64,000 bases of DNA from Acidobacteria bacterium Mor1 (GCA_001664505.1 CP011806.1:3260170-3324169), one strand, 5' to 3'. Shown: positions 42,432 through 51,834, counted from the stretch's first letter. The notes: generated from the sequence alone by a model not told the origin. Made by a program: numbers and translations.

Positions 42432-45400
42432 CTTCCTCCCCTCCTCCCGGCTACTCATCCCTGCAGCCCTCGCCGGTCTGCTGGCCCTTTGCGTCGGCAT
42501 GCCGGCCCAGGCCCAGCAGCCGGACTTCCAGGCCAACATCAAGCTCCAGGAGTTCGGACCTGACGGCCTCCAGACCCTTGGAGTGGACATCGACATCCAC
42601 GGTGACCTCATGGTCGCCGGCGCCTTTCGCAGCGACTTCCTCGGCACCAACTCCGGCGCCGCCGCGTTCTACCGGCGAGACGACGGCGACCCACGTGGCT
42701 GGGTCTTCGAGGAGTTGATCTACCCCGACGATCTCGGAGACTTCTCCAACTTCGGCAGCTCGGTATCGCTCTGGGGGGATACCGCGGTGATCAGCGCACC
42801 GATTCACGACGAGGTCGGCCCCAACTCCGGTTCGGTCTACGTCTACCAGCACGGCGCTTCGGGCTGGACCTTGGCGCAGAAACTGGCTCCGTCGAATCAC
42901 CGCGAGGGAGACCTGTTCGGAATCGACGTTCAGATCGAAGGCGACCGCATCGTGGTCGGCGCATCGCGGCTGTTCAACGTCACCGACCGGGCCGGCGCCG
43001 TGCACGTCTTCGAACGCGAGGGCGGCAGCTTTGCCGAGGTCGCGGTGCTCAGCGGTTCGGACTCGTTGCCCCTGGACTCGTTCGGCAGCAGCGTGCTGTT
43101 GATGGGGGATCAACTGGTCGTCGGCGCCGCGCGGGCGGATCAGCTCGGCACCAACGCCGGCGCGGCCTACGTGTTCCGCCGCGACGGCGCCACGTGGAAC
43201 GAAGAGGATATTCTGCTGCCCTTCGACGCGCCGATCCCGGCGGTGATGGAGTTCGGCAGCGATCTGGAGAGCGACGGCGAAACCCTCGTGGTCGGTGCGC
43301 CCTGGGAATACGCCGACGGCACCTTTGATTTCGCAGGCGCAGCCTACACCTTCGTTCGCGACGGAGGCCGCTGGGTCGCCGAACAACGACTGCAGGCGGA
43401 CAATGCCAGGTTCCCCGATTTCTTCGGCGAGAACGTCGCCATCCAGGGCGACCTGCTGCTGGCCGGGGCCGAGAACGGAGACGCAGCGGATTTCGACAGC
43501 GGCTCGCTATACGTGTTCGAACGTCAGGCCGGCGCCTGGGTGCAGCGGCAAGAGATCGGGGCTCCTGACGGTGGGCGCAGCCGGGTCTTCGGGGTCGGCA
43601 TCGAATTCGATGGAGATCGCGCCTGGGTCGCGGATCCCCTTGCACCGCCGGACTCGGTCGGAGCCATCTACGGCGTCGAACGGACCGACTTCGTCAACGT
43701 GCCGCCGGTGGCCGACGCCGGCCCGAGCAGCACGGTGGAGTGCGATCTCCCCGGCGGCGCCCGGGTCACCCTGGACGGGTCGGCCTCGAGTGACGCCAAC
43801 TCCACGCCCGGCACCAACGACGACATCACCGGTTTCCGCTGGCGAGCCCAGCTCGGGTCGGACCTCGAGTTCGTCGGCGATGCGGAACTGCTGAGCGATG
43901 TCCTGTTGCCCGCCGGCGTCGAGACCTTCGTCAGCCTGACGGCCGTGGACCGGCTGGGACTGATCGACTTCGGCGGCACGTTCGTCACGGTAGTCGACAC
44001 CGCTCCACCCTCGGGCGAGATTCTCGCGCCTCGATCCGGAGGCTGTGCCGGGGCGGATCAGCTACCGCTCCGGATCGAGACCAGTTTCGCCGACGCTTGC
44101 GATCCGGAACTCGGCCTGGGGTACCGGCCGGACCTGCGGCAGACGCGCACGACGGCAGAAGAACCCGGCTTCCTCGAAACCTTCGGCACCTCGCTGGATC
44201 AAAGCGGCGACTGGATGGTGGTCGGCGCTCCGAGCTTCGGCGCCTTCTTCGGCGTGTTCGGTTCGGTCCATGTGTTCCAGTGGGACGGCCAGACCTGGCA
44301 GCCGTTCCAGGAACTGAGCGATCCGGACCCGGCGCAGGACGGCCTCTACGGCCGGACCGTTGCGATCAACGACCGCTGGCTGGTGGTCGGCGCTCCGAAC
44401 CGGGACGAAGGTGGCTTCAACACCGGATCGATCTTCATCTACGAACTGACCGGCGATTCCTGGGAGCTCGTTGCCGACTTCAGAGGCTCGTTCCGTAGCG
44501 AACTCGGCACGTCGCTGGTTCTGGACGGCGACACCATTCTCGCCGGTGAACCCAACCAGACCCGTGTGACGGAGTACCGCTGGGACGGAACCATCTGGCG
44601 AGCGGTCAACTCGATCACCAACCGCCGAGGCACTTTTGGCGAAAACATGGACCTCGATGGTGACCTGCTGGCGGTGGGAGCCCCCGAGCGGGATGCGATC
44701 GGGTCGGTCCAACTCTACCGGCGCGACGGGATCTTCTGGCGCTCGGCCGGGAGTATCCGTTCCGGCAACGGTATTCAGTTCCTCGGCGGCCCGGTTTCCT
44801 TGCAGGGGGACACGCTGGTCGTCGGAGACGAGGACTACTCCGGCGAGGCCGACTCCTCGGGCGCGGCCTACGTCTTCCAGCGCTTCCCGGGAACCAACGT
44901 CTGGCTGCTGAAGCAGATTCTGACCCCCGGGGATCCGATCGAGTTCAATCGCTTCGGCGCCTCGGTTCTGGTGGCGGGCGGCCAGATCTTCGTCGGCTCC
45001 TCCAGAGACGATTCGGCGGGGACCGGCCAGGGCGCCGTGTTCGTCTATGAGCAGGAGAACGGTGCCTGGTCGATCAAGCAGCAACTACTCCCCGGAATCA
45101 CCGCGGCGGACTTCAGCGGCTACGGCTCGGCGATTGCCCGCGAGGGGGACCGACTGGTCGTCGGCGCACGCTTCGAAACCTTCGACGGCGTCGACGTGGC
45201 CGGCTCGGTCTACACCCTGGATCTATCGGGCGAAGCCGGCCTCTATTCCGAGCATGGCGATCAGTCGGTCTCGGTCTTCGGCTTCGACGGAGCCGGTTTC
45301 CGCGTCACCGACACCACCGAGTTCACCATCGACCGTATCCCCCCGGCCGTCGAGGTTCTCGGGCTTCCCGACGGGCCGAACACACTGCCGCTCAGCCTTG

Positions 45401-45699
45401 CATTGGGTGATGTTTTCACCGCCTCGGATGACGACGGCGCCAGCGGCGATGTCACTCATGAACAACTGCTGTGGAACGGCTGTGTCATCGTCGACGGAAA
45501 CGACTTCGGCAACGGCGACGGCCGCCTGCTTGACGAGACGATCCTGCTTACCAACGAACAGCTATGCGACCTGGCTCCGGCCTGTCCCCGGACGGGCGAC
45601 GGGTCGGCGCTGAGCCTTCGTGGATTCGACTGCGGAGGAAACAGTGGCCTGGCGCAGATTGCCCTTCCGGGAAGCGTCGAGCCCACTTGCGACAACTGA
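42424..45699 (+). CDS. Secreted FG-GAP repeat protein with internal PKD/Ig-like segment
   Basis: 1091 residues. A signal peptide (about 1-30, ending MPAQAQ) is followed by two sets of FG-GAP-type blades (about 45-415 and 585-935), each with (F)G..V.(L)..(D).LVVGA and GAAYVF phrases such as FGSSVLLMGDQLVVGAARAD. Between them, PPVADAGPSSTVECDLPGG and VTLDGSASSDANS form a PKD/Ig-like domain. The C-terminal 150 residues are Cys-containing. FG-GAP propellers mediate extracellular binding. Translationally coupled to a small secreted protein; a hairpin terminator follows. Confidence 0.85.
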   Translation: MSNFLPSSRLLIPAALAGLLALCVGMPAQAQQPDFQANIKLQEFGPDGLQTLGVDIDIHGDLMVAGAFRSDFLGTNSGAAAFYRRDDGDPRGWVFEELIYPDDLGDFSNFGSSVSLWGDTAVISAPIHDEVGPNSGSVYVYQHGASGWTLAQKLAPSNHREGDLFGIDVQIEGDRIVVGASRLFNVTDRAGAVHVFEREGGSFAEVAVLSGSDSLPLDSFGSSVLLMGDQLVVGAARADQLGTNAGAAYVFRRDGATWNEEDILLPFDAPIPAVMEFGSDLESDGETLVVGAPWEYADGTFDFAGAAYTFVRDGGRWVAEQRLQADNARFPDFFGENVAIQGDLLLAGAENGDAADFDSGSLYVFERQAGAWVQRQEIGAPDGGRSRVFGVGIEFDGDRAWVADPLAPPDSVGAIYGVERTDFVNVPPVADAGPSSTVECDLPGGARVTLDGSASSDANSTPGTNDDITGFRWRAQLGSDLEFVGDAELLSDVLLPAGVETFVSLTAVDRLGLIDFGGTFVTVVDTAPPSGEILAPRSGGCAGADQLPLRIETSFADACDPELGLGYRPDLRQTRTTAEEPGFLETFGTSLDQSGDWMVVGAPSFGAFFGVFGSVHVFQWDGQTWQPFQELSDPDPAQDGLYGRTVAINDRWLVVGAPNRDEGGFNTGSIFIYELTGDSWELVADFRGSFRSELGTSLVLDGDTILAGEPNQTRVTEYRWDGTIWRAVNSITNRRGTFGENMDLDGDLLAVGAPERDAIGSVQLYRRDGIFWRSAGSIRSGNGIQFLGGPVSLQGDTLVVGDEDYSGEADSSGAAYVFQRFPGTNVWLLKQILTPGDPIEFNRFGASVLVAGGQIFVGSSRDDSAGTGQGAVFVYEQENGAWSIKQQLLPGITAADFSGYGSAIAREGDRLVVGARFETFDGVDVAGSVYTLDLSGEAGLYSEHGDQSVSVFGFDGAGFRVTDTTEFTIDRIPPAVEVLGLPDGPNTLPLSLALGDVFTASDDDGASGDVTHEQLLWNGCVIVDGNDFGNGDGRLLDETILLTNEQLCDLAPACPRTGDGSALSLRGFDCGGNSGLAQIALPGSVEPTCDN

Positions 45700-45708
45700 C
45701 CGAGGCAT

Positions 45709-45739
45709 ACGCCCGGCTCCCATTCCGGGGGCCGGGCGT
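45709..45739. terminator. Bidirectional terminator hairpin
   Basis: A 13-bp stem (45709-45721 with 45727-45739, one wobble) and a 5-nt loop between convergent genes ending at 45699 and 45760. Confidence 0.7.
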
Positions 45740-45759
45740 GACGCGGCTCGGAAAGAAAC

Positions 45760-46356
45760 TCAGCGGGTCATTCGATCGAAGGCCATCACCCGGCCGACCC
45801 AACCTTCGATGGTCTCGAACTCCGGCGGGAACGGGAACAACCCGGCGAGCTTGACCCGATGCATCACCGCGCCGGCGTGGATATCGGCCGCGGTCATGGA
45901 ATCTCCGACCAGCCACTCGCGTCCCTGCAGCGCCTCGATCAACGTCGAGGTCGCCTGAGCGAAGCCGGCAGCGCAGCGTTGCCTCATCGCGTCGTCGACG
46001 GCGCCGCCGGTCTTCTGGGTATGCACCAACTCCATCAGCGGCGCCGCCAGGGTGTGGCGAGCGAACAACTCCCAGTCCTCGATCTCCCATTGCTCCGCTA
46101 CCGAGCCGCCGAACAAGCGGGGCGTCTCCAGGAAGTTGGCGTCGAGGTAGCGCAGGATCGCCGCCGAATCGAACAGGGTGCGCTCGCCGTGAACCATCAC
46201 CGGCGTGAGGAACTGCCCGGTCAACCGGAGCAACTCGGCGCGATCGCCGGGATCGACCTCGGTATAGGCGTAGTCGATGCCCTTGTAGCCCAGCGCGATG
46301 CGGACTTTCATGTTGTTGGAGGTCTCGAAGCCGTAGACGGAAATCGTTGCGCTCAA
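45760..46356 (-). CDS. Glutathione S-transferase-like protein
   Basis: 198 residues from TTG 46356 (GGAGG eight bases upstream). A thioredoxin-like N-terminal half (ISVYGFETSNNMKVRIAL, TPVMVHGERTLFDSAAILRYL with the cis-Pro and Ser of the glutathione site) and an all-helical C-terminal half (LVGDSMTAADIHAGAVMHRV, the family N-capping box). The catalytic Ser/Tyr/Cys is not evident; SNNMK occupies that loop. Cytosolic; substrate unknown. Confidence 0.85.
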   Translation of the reverse strand: MSATISVYGFETSNNMKVRIALGYKGIDYAYTEVDPGDRAELLRLTGQFLTPVMVHGERTLFDSAAILRYLDANFLETPRLFGGSVAEQWEIEDWELFARHTLAAPLMELVHTQKTGGAVDDAMRQRCAAGFAQATSTLIEALQGREWLVGDSMTAADIHAGAVMHRVKLAGLFPFPPEFETIEGWVGRVMAFDRMTR

Positions 46357-46418
46357 AATGAGTTCCTCCCGGGGGCAAACAGATCTAGGGTGGACTCCTC
46401 AAACCCGAGGAGGTTTTC

Positions 46419-46829
46419 ATGCGCAAGCTTATCCTGACTGCCACCGTGGTGTGTGTGGGTCTGTTGGTCTTCGGCCTGACCTTTGCCGCCGAATTGAATG
46501 AGCGAGCGACCGACACGCCCCGGACCACCCTGCCCATCCCCATCGCCGAGCACTCGGAGTCGGCACCGAAACCGGAGAATCGTGAAGTGCCGTCGACCTG
46601 CGCCGACGGGGCGGTCAACTGCGGAAGTCAGCAGTGCAGCTACCGAGCCGTGCACATGGACACCGGCAAGAGCCAGTACCACACCGAGTCATGCCAGGGT
46701 AGCGGCCCCGGGGCGTGCGCTTGCCCGCCGTGGGAGCCGGGCGACGGCTGGGTCGTGGAGTTCCAGAGCGATTGCGCCTATCCCAATCCCCCCGAGCCGG
46801 ACGAAGGCCCGATCCCGCTCCCGGGCTAG
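46419..46829 (+). CDS. Small secreted cysteine-rich protein
   Basis: 136 residues with GAGGAGG just upstream. A signal peptide (TATVVCVGLLVFGLTFAA) is followed by a Pro/Glu-rich linker and seven cysteines (CADGAVNCGSQQC ... SCQGSGPGACACPPWEPG). Divergent from the GST gene by 62 bp. Not recognised. Confidence 0.65.
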   Translation: MRKLILTATVVCVGLLVFGLTFAAELNERATDTPRTTLPIPIAEHSESAPKPENREVPSTCADGAVNCGSQQCSYRAVHMDTGKSQYHTESCQGSGPGACACPPWEPGDGWVVEFQSDCAYPNPPEPDEGPIPLPG

Positions 46830-46850
46830 CCGGCGCAGCTCTGGCCGGGT

Positions 46851-46891
46851 TTGCCCCCGTGTACAATCGGCGCATCGATTCACGGGGGCAA
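46851..46891 (+). promoter_or_regulatory. Long hairpin covering ribosome-binding region of Tat aminotransferase gene
   Basis: TTGCCCCCGTG (46851-46861) and CACGGGGGCAA (46881-46891) are perfect 11-bp arms around a 19-nt loop. The right arm contains the only purine-rich Shine-Dalgarno-like stretch (GGGGG) and ends 2 nt before the ATG at 46894. In RNA it would sequester the ribosome-binding site or end the upstream transcript. Confidence 0.5.
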
Positions 46892-46893
46892 CC

Positions 46894-48174
46894 ATGAGCC
46901 AGTCGACGAGCCGTCGAGTATTCCTCAGAAGTCTGGCGGGCGTGTCCGTAGCCTGGCTCGCGCCGGGTGCCGCGGAACGGGGCGCACTCGCCGACGTGAA
47001 ACGGGCCGTCGAAACCCTCCCCCCCGACCCGGCCGATGCCGCCCGGGACGAACTGTTCTGGTCGCAGATCCGCGCCGCCTACCGCCAGTCGCCGCTGTTC
47101 TCCAACATGGAGAGCGGGTTCTACAGTCCCACGCCGGAACCGGTGCTCGAGACCATGTGCGACGGAGCCCGGCGGATCAACGAAACTCCCTCGTTCTACA
47201 TGCGCCGCCGCCAGGATGAGGAGCGGGCGGCGGTGCGACGGGAGTTGGCGCGGTTCGTCGGTGTCGGCCACGACGAGATCGTCGTCACCCGCAACACCAC
47301 CGAGTCCCTCAACACGGTGATCCACGGCCTCGAACTCGGTCCTGACGACGGCGTGCTCTACTGCGGACGGGAGTACTCCAGCATGCGCGAAGCGCTGGAG
47401 CAGCGCGCCGAGCGCTACGGCCTGAACCTGCAGAAGATCGACCTGCCCTACCTGCCCGGTGATCCCGACGCAATCGTCAAGGCCTACGCCGATGCGATCA
47501 CACCGGCGACGAAGGTGATTCTGGTCTCCCACGTGATCTACCTGACCGGGCAGATCCTGCCGGTGCGGGCGATCTGCGACATGGCCCACGCCCGGGGGAT
47601 CGAGGTGATCTGTGACGCCGCCCACTCCATCGGTCACCTGGAGTTCAAGATCCCCGATCTGGACTGTGACTACCTGGGAAGCAGCCTGCACAAGTGGCTG
47701 GGCGCCCCACTGGGCAACGGATTGCTCTACGTACGCAAGAACAAGATCCCCAAGGTCTGGCCGCTCCTTGGCGACAGCGCTCTACCCAAGGACGACATCC
47801 GCAAGTTGGAGCACCTGGGAACGCTGCCGGTCCACAACCAGCTGGCTATCGCCCACGCGATTCGCTTCCACGAATCGATCGGCTCGGCGCGCAAGGAGGC
47901 CCGGCTGCGGCATCTCAAGGATTCCTGGACGCAACGGGTGATCGAGCATCCACGGGTCGGGCTGGCCACGCCCACCGAACCCGAGCGCTCTTGCGCCATT
48001 GCAACGGTCACCGTCGACGGCATCGACTCCCACGAAGTCGCCCGGCGACTCTACGACGAACATCGCGTGTTCACCGTAGCCGTGCCCCAGGGGGTGCGCA
48101 TCGCCCCGAACCTGCACGCGACGAAGAGCGACGTCGATCGACTGGTCGAGGGCCTGCTGGCGATCGCCGGCTAG
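46894..48174 (+). CDS. Tat-exported aminotransferase class V-like PLP enzyme
   Basis: 426 residues. The N-terminus SRRVFLRSLAGVSVAWLAPG is a twin-arginine signal (RR, then FLR and a hydrophobic core). The rest is a fold-type I class V enzyme (cysteine-desulfurase/isopenicillin-N-epimerase-like): TRNTTESLN for the phosphate, Asp241 and His244 in CDAAHSIGH for the ring, PLP lysine Lys267 in GSSLHKWLG. Folding with cofactor in the cytoplasm and export by Tat would explain the signal. The reaction is unknown. Converges on the PQQ-propeller gene, sharing a CTAG stop palindrome. Confidence 0.85.
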   Translation: MSQSTSRRVFLRSLAGVSVAWLAPGAAERGALADVKRAVETLPPDPADAARDELFWSQIRAAYRQSPLFSNMESGFYSPTPEPVLETMCDGARRINETPSFYMRRRQDEERAAVRRELARFVGVGHDEIVVTRNTTESLNTVIHGLELGPDDGVLYCGREYSSMREALEQRAERYGLNLQKIDLPYLPGDPDAIVKAYADAITPATKVILVSHVIYLTGQILPVRAICDMAHARGIEVICDAAHSIGHLEFKIPDLDCDYLGSSLHKWLGAPLGNGLLYVRKNKIPKVWPLLGDSALPKDDIRKLEHLGTLPVHNQLAIAHAIRFHESIGSARKEARLRHLKDSWTQRVIEHPRVGLATPTEPERSCAIATVTVDGIDSHEVARRLYDEHRVFTVAVPQGVRIAPNLHATKSDVDRLVEGLLAIAG

Positions 48175-49508
48175 CGGGCGGTCAAGGCGTACAGGTGATC
48201 CCGGGTGCGCACGTACATCGTGTCACCGACGATCGCCGGGGTCGCGTCGATGACCCCATCGAGCTCGTTGCGGGCCAGCACCTCCAGCTCCGGCCCCGCC
48301 TTCAACACCACCGCCTTGCCGGTTCGATCGAACACGTAGATCCGGCCCGCGGCCGCCACCGGCGAGGCCCAGATCGAGCCGAGCCCCTCGAGGCGTTCCA
48401 CCGGGCGGCGCGGCTGTCCGCTCTCGGCGTCGAGCACCGACAGAATGCTCTTGAAGTGCTTGAAGAAGTAGAGCGAACCGTCGAGCAGCAACAACGACGG
48501 CACGTAAGGGGTGTCCCGGTCGTGGACCCAGGCCAGGGCATCGCTATCCTCCAGCTTGCCCCGGGCCTTGCCCAGATCGACCGCCTGCAGCATGGTCCCG
48601 CGATACCCGCTGGCAAGGTAGACCTTGCCGTCTCGATGAACCGGGGTGGGAATCGTGTTGACCGTCATTCCGGCGACGCTCCATAGCTCCTCTCCGGTCT
48701 TCAGGTCGTAGCCGCGGCTGCGCCCGGTAGCCGGGATCACCGCCTGGGCGCGCCCCCGGTGTTCGACCACCAGCGGCGTGGCCCAGGAGGTCACCTCGTC
48801 GGGGCGCGCCGCGCGCCAACGTTCCGCACCGCTGTCGGCATCCAGCGCGACGACGAAGGAATCCCCCTCGTGGTCCCAGTTGATCACCAGGGTGTCCGCG
48901 TAGAGCGCCGGGGAACTCCCCTCGCCGAAGTCGTTGCGGGTTTCCTGGTCGCCCAGGTCTACCGACCACAGGAGCTGGCCGTCCATGTCGTAGGCAAACG
49001 TTCCGTTGGATCCGAAGTGGGCGATCACCCGCTTGCCGTCGGTCACCGGAGACGCTGCGGACCAGGCGGAATCGATGAAATGTCCCTCGTGGGGCACCTG
49101 CTCCACCGCGGCACGCTGCCAGATCAGACTGCCGTCGACGGTCGAGAAACACATCACCAGGAAACGCTGCTGAACCGGATCGACCCGGGGCGGCCACTCC
49201 TGGCGCTCCTTGCGGTCGGCGGCGTTCTTCTGCGAGGCCGCGTAGGCCGCAGGGTCGACCGAGGCTGCGGTCATCACGAAGATTCGATCGCCCCAGACCA
49301 CCGGCGACGACAGGCCGCGGCCGGGGAGCGGAACCTTGAAGCGCACGTTCTCGGACTCGCTCCAGGTTGTCGGAGGATTGCCGTCGGGGCTGGCTCCGGA
49401 GTAGAGCGGCCCGCGCCAGTTGGGCCACGAGGTGGGCTCCTCGGCGAGGGCGGCGAAGGACGCGAGAGCGAGGAGCACGGAGCAGAGGACGAGAGAACGT
49501 GGCGACAT
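48171..49508 (-). CDS. Secreted PQQ-binding-like beta-propeller protein
   Basis: 445 residues from ATG 49508 (GGGAG upstream). A signal peptide (LVLCSVLLALASFAALA) is followed by WPNWRGP, the usual opening of this planctomycete/acidobacterial family. Blades follow with G.(I/L)....(G)...W phrases (LSSPVVWGDRIFVMTA, GQLLWSVDLGDQE, GEELWSVAG, GRIYVFDRTGKAVVL). These PQQ_2-type propellers seldom bind PQQ; the role is probably in binding or assembly. The stop overlaps that of the convergent Tat aminotransferase gene. Confidence 0.85.
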   Translation of the reverse strand: MSPRSLVLCSVLLALASFAALAEEPTSWPNWRGPLYSGASPDGNPPTTWSESENVRFKVPLPGRGLSSPVVWGDRIFVMTAASVDPAAYAASQKNAADRKERQEWPPRVDPVQQRFLVMCFSTVDGSLIWQRAAVEQVPHEGHFIDSAWSAASPVTDGKRVIAHFGSNGTFAYDMDGQLLWSVDLGDQETRNDFGEGSSPALYADTLVINWDHEGDSFVVALDADSGAERWRAARPDEVTSWATPLVVEHRGRAQAVIPATGRSRGYDLKTGEELWSVAGMTVNTIPTPVHRDGKVYLASGYRGTMLQAVDLGKARGKLEDSDALAWVHDRDTPYVPSLLLLDGSLYFFKHFKSILSVLDAESGQPRRPVERLEGLGSIWASPVAAAGRIYVFDRTGKAVVLKAGPELEVLARNELDGVIDATPAIVGDTMYVRTRDHLYALTAR

Positions 49509-49555
49509 GGGTTCACTCCCGGGGGCTACGTTCATCAGCGAACGCAGCCGAGGGA

Positions 49556-50290
49556 TCATAGCCTGTAGCGTACGCGGTTACCCGGCGTCAGGCAGCCCCC
49601 GGGCTCCGCGACCAAGCCCTGCACCCAGTCGGGACGGGTGTAGTGCCGCTCGAGGAGTCGGAGCCCCGCCTGCTCCATCTCGCGATCGAGCCCCGAGCGC
49701 TGCAGGTCCAGCGATGTGACCGCCTCGGGGTTCCCCGGCAACCAGTAGAGCCACCAGAGCCACTGCCCGGCACGGGCGAGACGTCCGGAGGCGCGGTTGT
49801 GTTCGATGGCGATGACTTTCCCCGATGGACGGCACAGCCGCGCCGCCTCGCGCAGCACACGCAACCGCAGGTCTCGAGGCATCTCGTGAAGGCAGAGGCC
49901 GACCAGCACCCGGTCGTAGCCGGCCGCGGGGAGCCCGGTCGCCGCGGCGTCTCCCACCTCGAATCGCGGTGGAACCGGTGTCCGAAGACGCTCCGCCTTC
50001 CGGCGAGCTCGCGCAATCTGGCCGGGACCCAGATCGAAGGCGACCAACTCGACGTCCGGGGTGCGATCCAGGATCGCCCGTTCGGTGTTGCCGGTTCCGC
50101 AGCAGAGCGAGACGACCTGTTGCCCCGGCCGCGCGTCGCACCAGGCGGCGAAGTCGCGACGACATCTGCGATCGCCCCCCAGCGGAAACATCCCCCAGCC
50201 GACGACCAGGTCATACCAAGGACCGGCGCTGCCGTAGAGCCGCTCGTAGATGCGGCTCGGATACCCCGAGGGTCGCAGCGCCAGGGGCAA
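49556..50290 (-). CDS. SAM-dependent methyltransferase (UbiE-like)
   Basis: 244 residues from TTG 50290 (GGAG seven bases upstream, inside the preceding gene). Motif I VVSLCCGTGNTERAIL, motif II VAFDLGPGQ, and HEMPRDLRLRVLREAARLCRPSGKVIAIE as motifs post-I to III. Three nt downstream of the second TPM gene, so last in the LemA-TPM operon. Acceptor unknown. Confidence 0.85.
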   Translation of the reverse strand: MPLALRPSGYPSRIYERLYGSAGPWYDLVVGWGMFPLGGDRRCRRDFAAWCDARPGQQVVSLCCGTGNTERAILDRTPDVELVAFDLGPGQIARARRKAERLRTPVPPRFEVGDAAATGLPAAGYDRVLVGLCLHEMPRDLRLRVLREAARLCRPSGKVIAIEHNRASGRLARAGQWLWWLYWLPGNPEAVTSLDLQRSGLDREMEQAGLRLLERHYTRPDWVQGLVAEPGGCLTPGNRVRYRL

Positions 50291-50293
50291 CGG

Positions 50294-51067
50294 CTACTCC
50301 GAGCGGATGATCACCCGGTCGGGGACCTCGTTGCGGTCGCCGGGCTTCCAGGGGAACGGTTGCTCGACCAACTCGGCGACGCGCTGGATCCCGCCGATCA
50401 GGCCGTCGCGAATCGAGCCGGCGCGGATTCCCTCGAGCACCTTGTCGTCCACATCCCGCCAGAAGGTGTCGTCGACCACCGAATCGATACCCTCGTCGGC
50501 GAAGACCACCACCCGGCGCTCCAGCAAGCTGATGAAGAGCAGCACGCCGGTCGCCGCCTCGGTGCGGTGCAGGCCGTTGCGATAGAACTCCTGAAAGGCC
50601 TGCTCCTCGACCACTGCGGTGGCGCGTTTCTCCCCGATGAACAGGCGCTGAAAGTACGGGAGCGTTCCGGCCAGGAGGTAGCCCGCGGCACCGGCCAGGA
50701 ACTGCCCGGCGAAGACCACCGCCGGCCATTCCCACGGCAGCCACGCTGCAAAGCACATCGAGAAGACCACTGCGGTCAGCACGCCCGCGAGCCAGCGGGC
50801 GGCCGGGTGTGGATCCGAACGTTCGACCACCACCGGCAGGATCTCCGCCACGGTGCGCTTCTCGGCTTCGACCAGCGCCGTACGCACGGCCTCCCTGTCG
50901 GCATCACCGAACACCCCGACGACCCGGTAGCGTTCCCGGCGCACCAGCGACAGCAGCAGCACCACGCCGGCCAGGATCGCGAACAGCACCGGGCCCAGGA
51001 TGGCCACGTCGAACCAGGGAAGGACCGCTTGATCACCGGTCCATGCGATCAGGGTCGAGGGATCCAT
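50294..51067 (-). CDS. TPM-domain membrane protein
   Basis: 257 residues from ATG 51067, whose A is shared with the upstream stop (TGATG). Hydrophobic segment near the N-terminus (VAILGPVLFAILAGVVLLLSL), two more around 115-160, then a TPM-like domain (about 165-245: EFYRNGLHRTEAATGVLLFISLLERRVVVFADEGI). This matches the shorter TPM partner that commonly follows a YgcG-type gene in lemA operons. Envelope role suspected in the family. Confidence 0.8.
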   Translation of the reverse strand: MDPSTLIAWTGDQAVLPWFDVAILGPVLFAILAGVVLLLSLVRRERYRVVGVFGDADREAVRTALVEAEKRTVAEILPVVVERSDPHPAARWLAGVLTAVVFSMCFAAWLPWEWPAVVFAGQFLAGAAGYLLAGTLPYFQRLFIGEKRATAVVEEQAFQEFYRNGLHRTEAATGVLLFISLLERRVVVFADEGIDSVVDDTFWRDVDDKVLEGIRAGSIRDGLIGGIQRVAELVEQPFPWKPGDRNEVPDRVIIRSE

Positions 51068-51834
51068 CACCAACCTCCCGAGGCGCCGCCGCCGGAGAAC
51101 CCGCCGCCGCCGCCGAAACCGCCGAATCCACCACCACCGCCGCCGCCGCCCGACGAGCCACCCCCACGTCCCCATCCATAGTAGGTGCCACGATGCCAGT
51201 AACGGTCACCACGTCCACCTCCCCTGGCCCCACGGAAGATCGCGGGCAAGACGATGAAGAACAGGATGAACAACAGCAGGGGTGCATCCCAGCCCCTCTT
51301 GCTGCGCCGCTTGGATCGACGCTGCGGCAACGCCGCGTAGTCTCCACCGGCAGCCGCGTGCAGCGCCTCGACGCCCCGCCGGATGCCCTTGTGGAAACTC
51401 TCCCGCTTGAACTCGGGCGAGATCACCTCGCGGATGATCCGGCCGGCGATCGAGTCGGGAATGTTCCCCTCGAGCCCTCGCGCGACTTCGATACGGATCT
51501 TGCGTTCCCGCTTCGAGATCAACAGCAACGCGGCGGCGTTGTCCTCCTTGCCGATGCCCCACCCCCGCCCGACCTCGAGGGCGTAGCGTTCGATCGTCTT
51601 GCCGCCGAGGTCCGGGACGGTGAGCACGGCGATTTCGTGGCCGCTGCCCTCCTCGTAGGACTCCATCAGCGCTTCCAGCGCCCGCTCCTGGGAGGGTTTG
51701 AGGAAACCGGCAAGATCGGTGACCCAGCCGTCGTTCTCGGGTAGTTCCTGAGCCGAGACCGGGAAAGCGAGGACACAGCCCAGCAGCAGCGCTCCGAGCA
51801 TGGCCAGTGGCCTGTTGCCGAAGCCCCGCGTCAC
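51067..51834 (-). CDS. TPM-domain (YgcG-like) protein with glycine-rich tail
   Basis: 255 residues from GTG 51834, coupled to lemA by GTGA. Signal peptide, TPM domain (VTDLAGFLKPSQERALEALM ... KIRIEVARGLEGNIPDSIA), one transmembrane helix (LLLFILFFIVLPAIF), then a Gly-rich tail with GGGGFSGGGASGGW, the typical YgcG ending. The family is thought to act at membranes with LemA; TPM stands for TLP18.3, Psb32 and MOLO-1. Confidence 0.9.
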   Translation of the reverse strand: MTRGFGNRPLAMLGALLLGCVLAFPVSAQELPENDGWVTDLAGFLKPSQERALEALMESYEEGSGHEIAVLTVPDLGGKTIERYALEVGRGWGIGKEDNAAALLLISKRERKIRIEVARGLEGNIPDSIAGRIIREVISPEFKRESFHKGIRRGVEALHAAAGGDYAALPQRRSKRRSKRGWDAPLLLFILFFIVLPAIFRGARGGGRGDRYWHRGTYYGWGRGGGSSGGGGGGGGFGGFGGGGGFSGGGASGGW

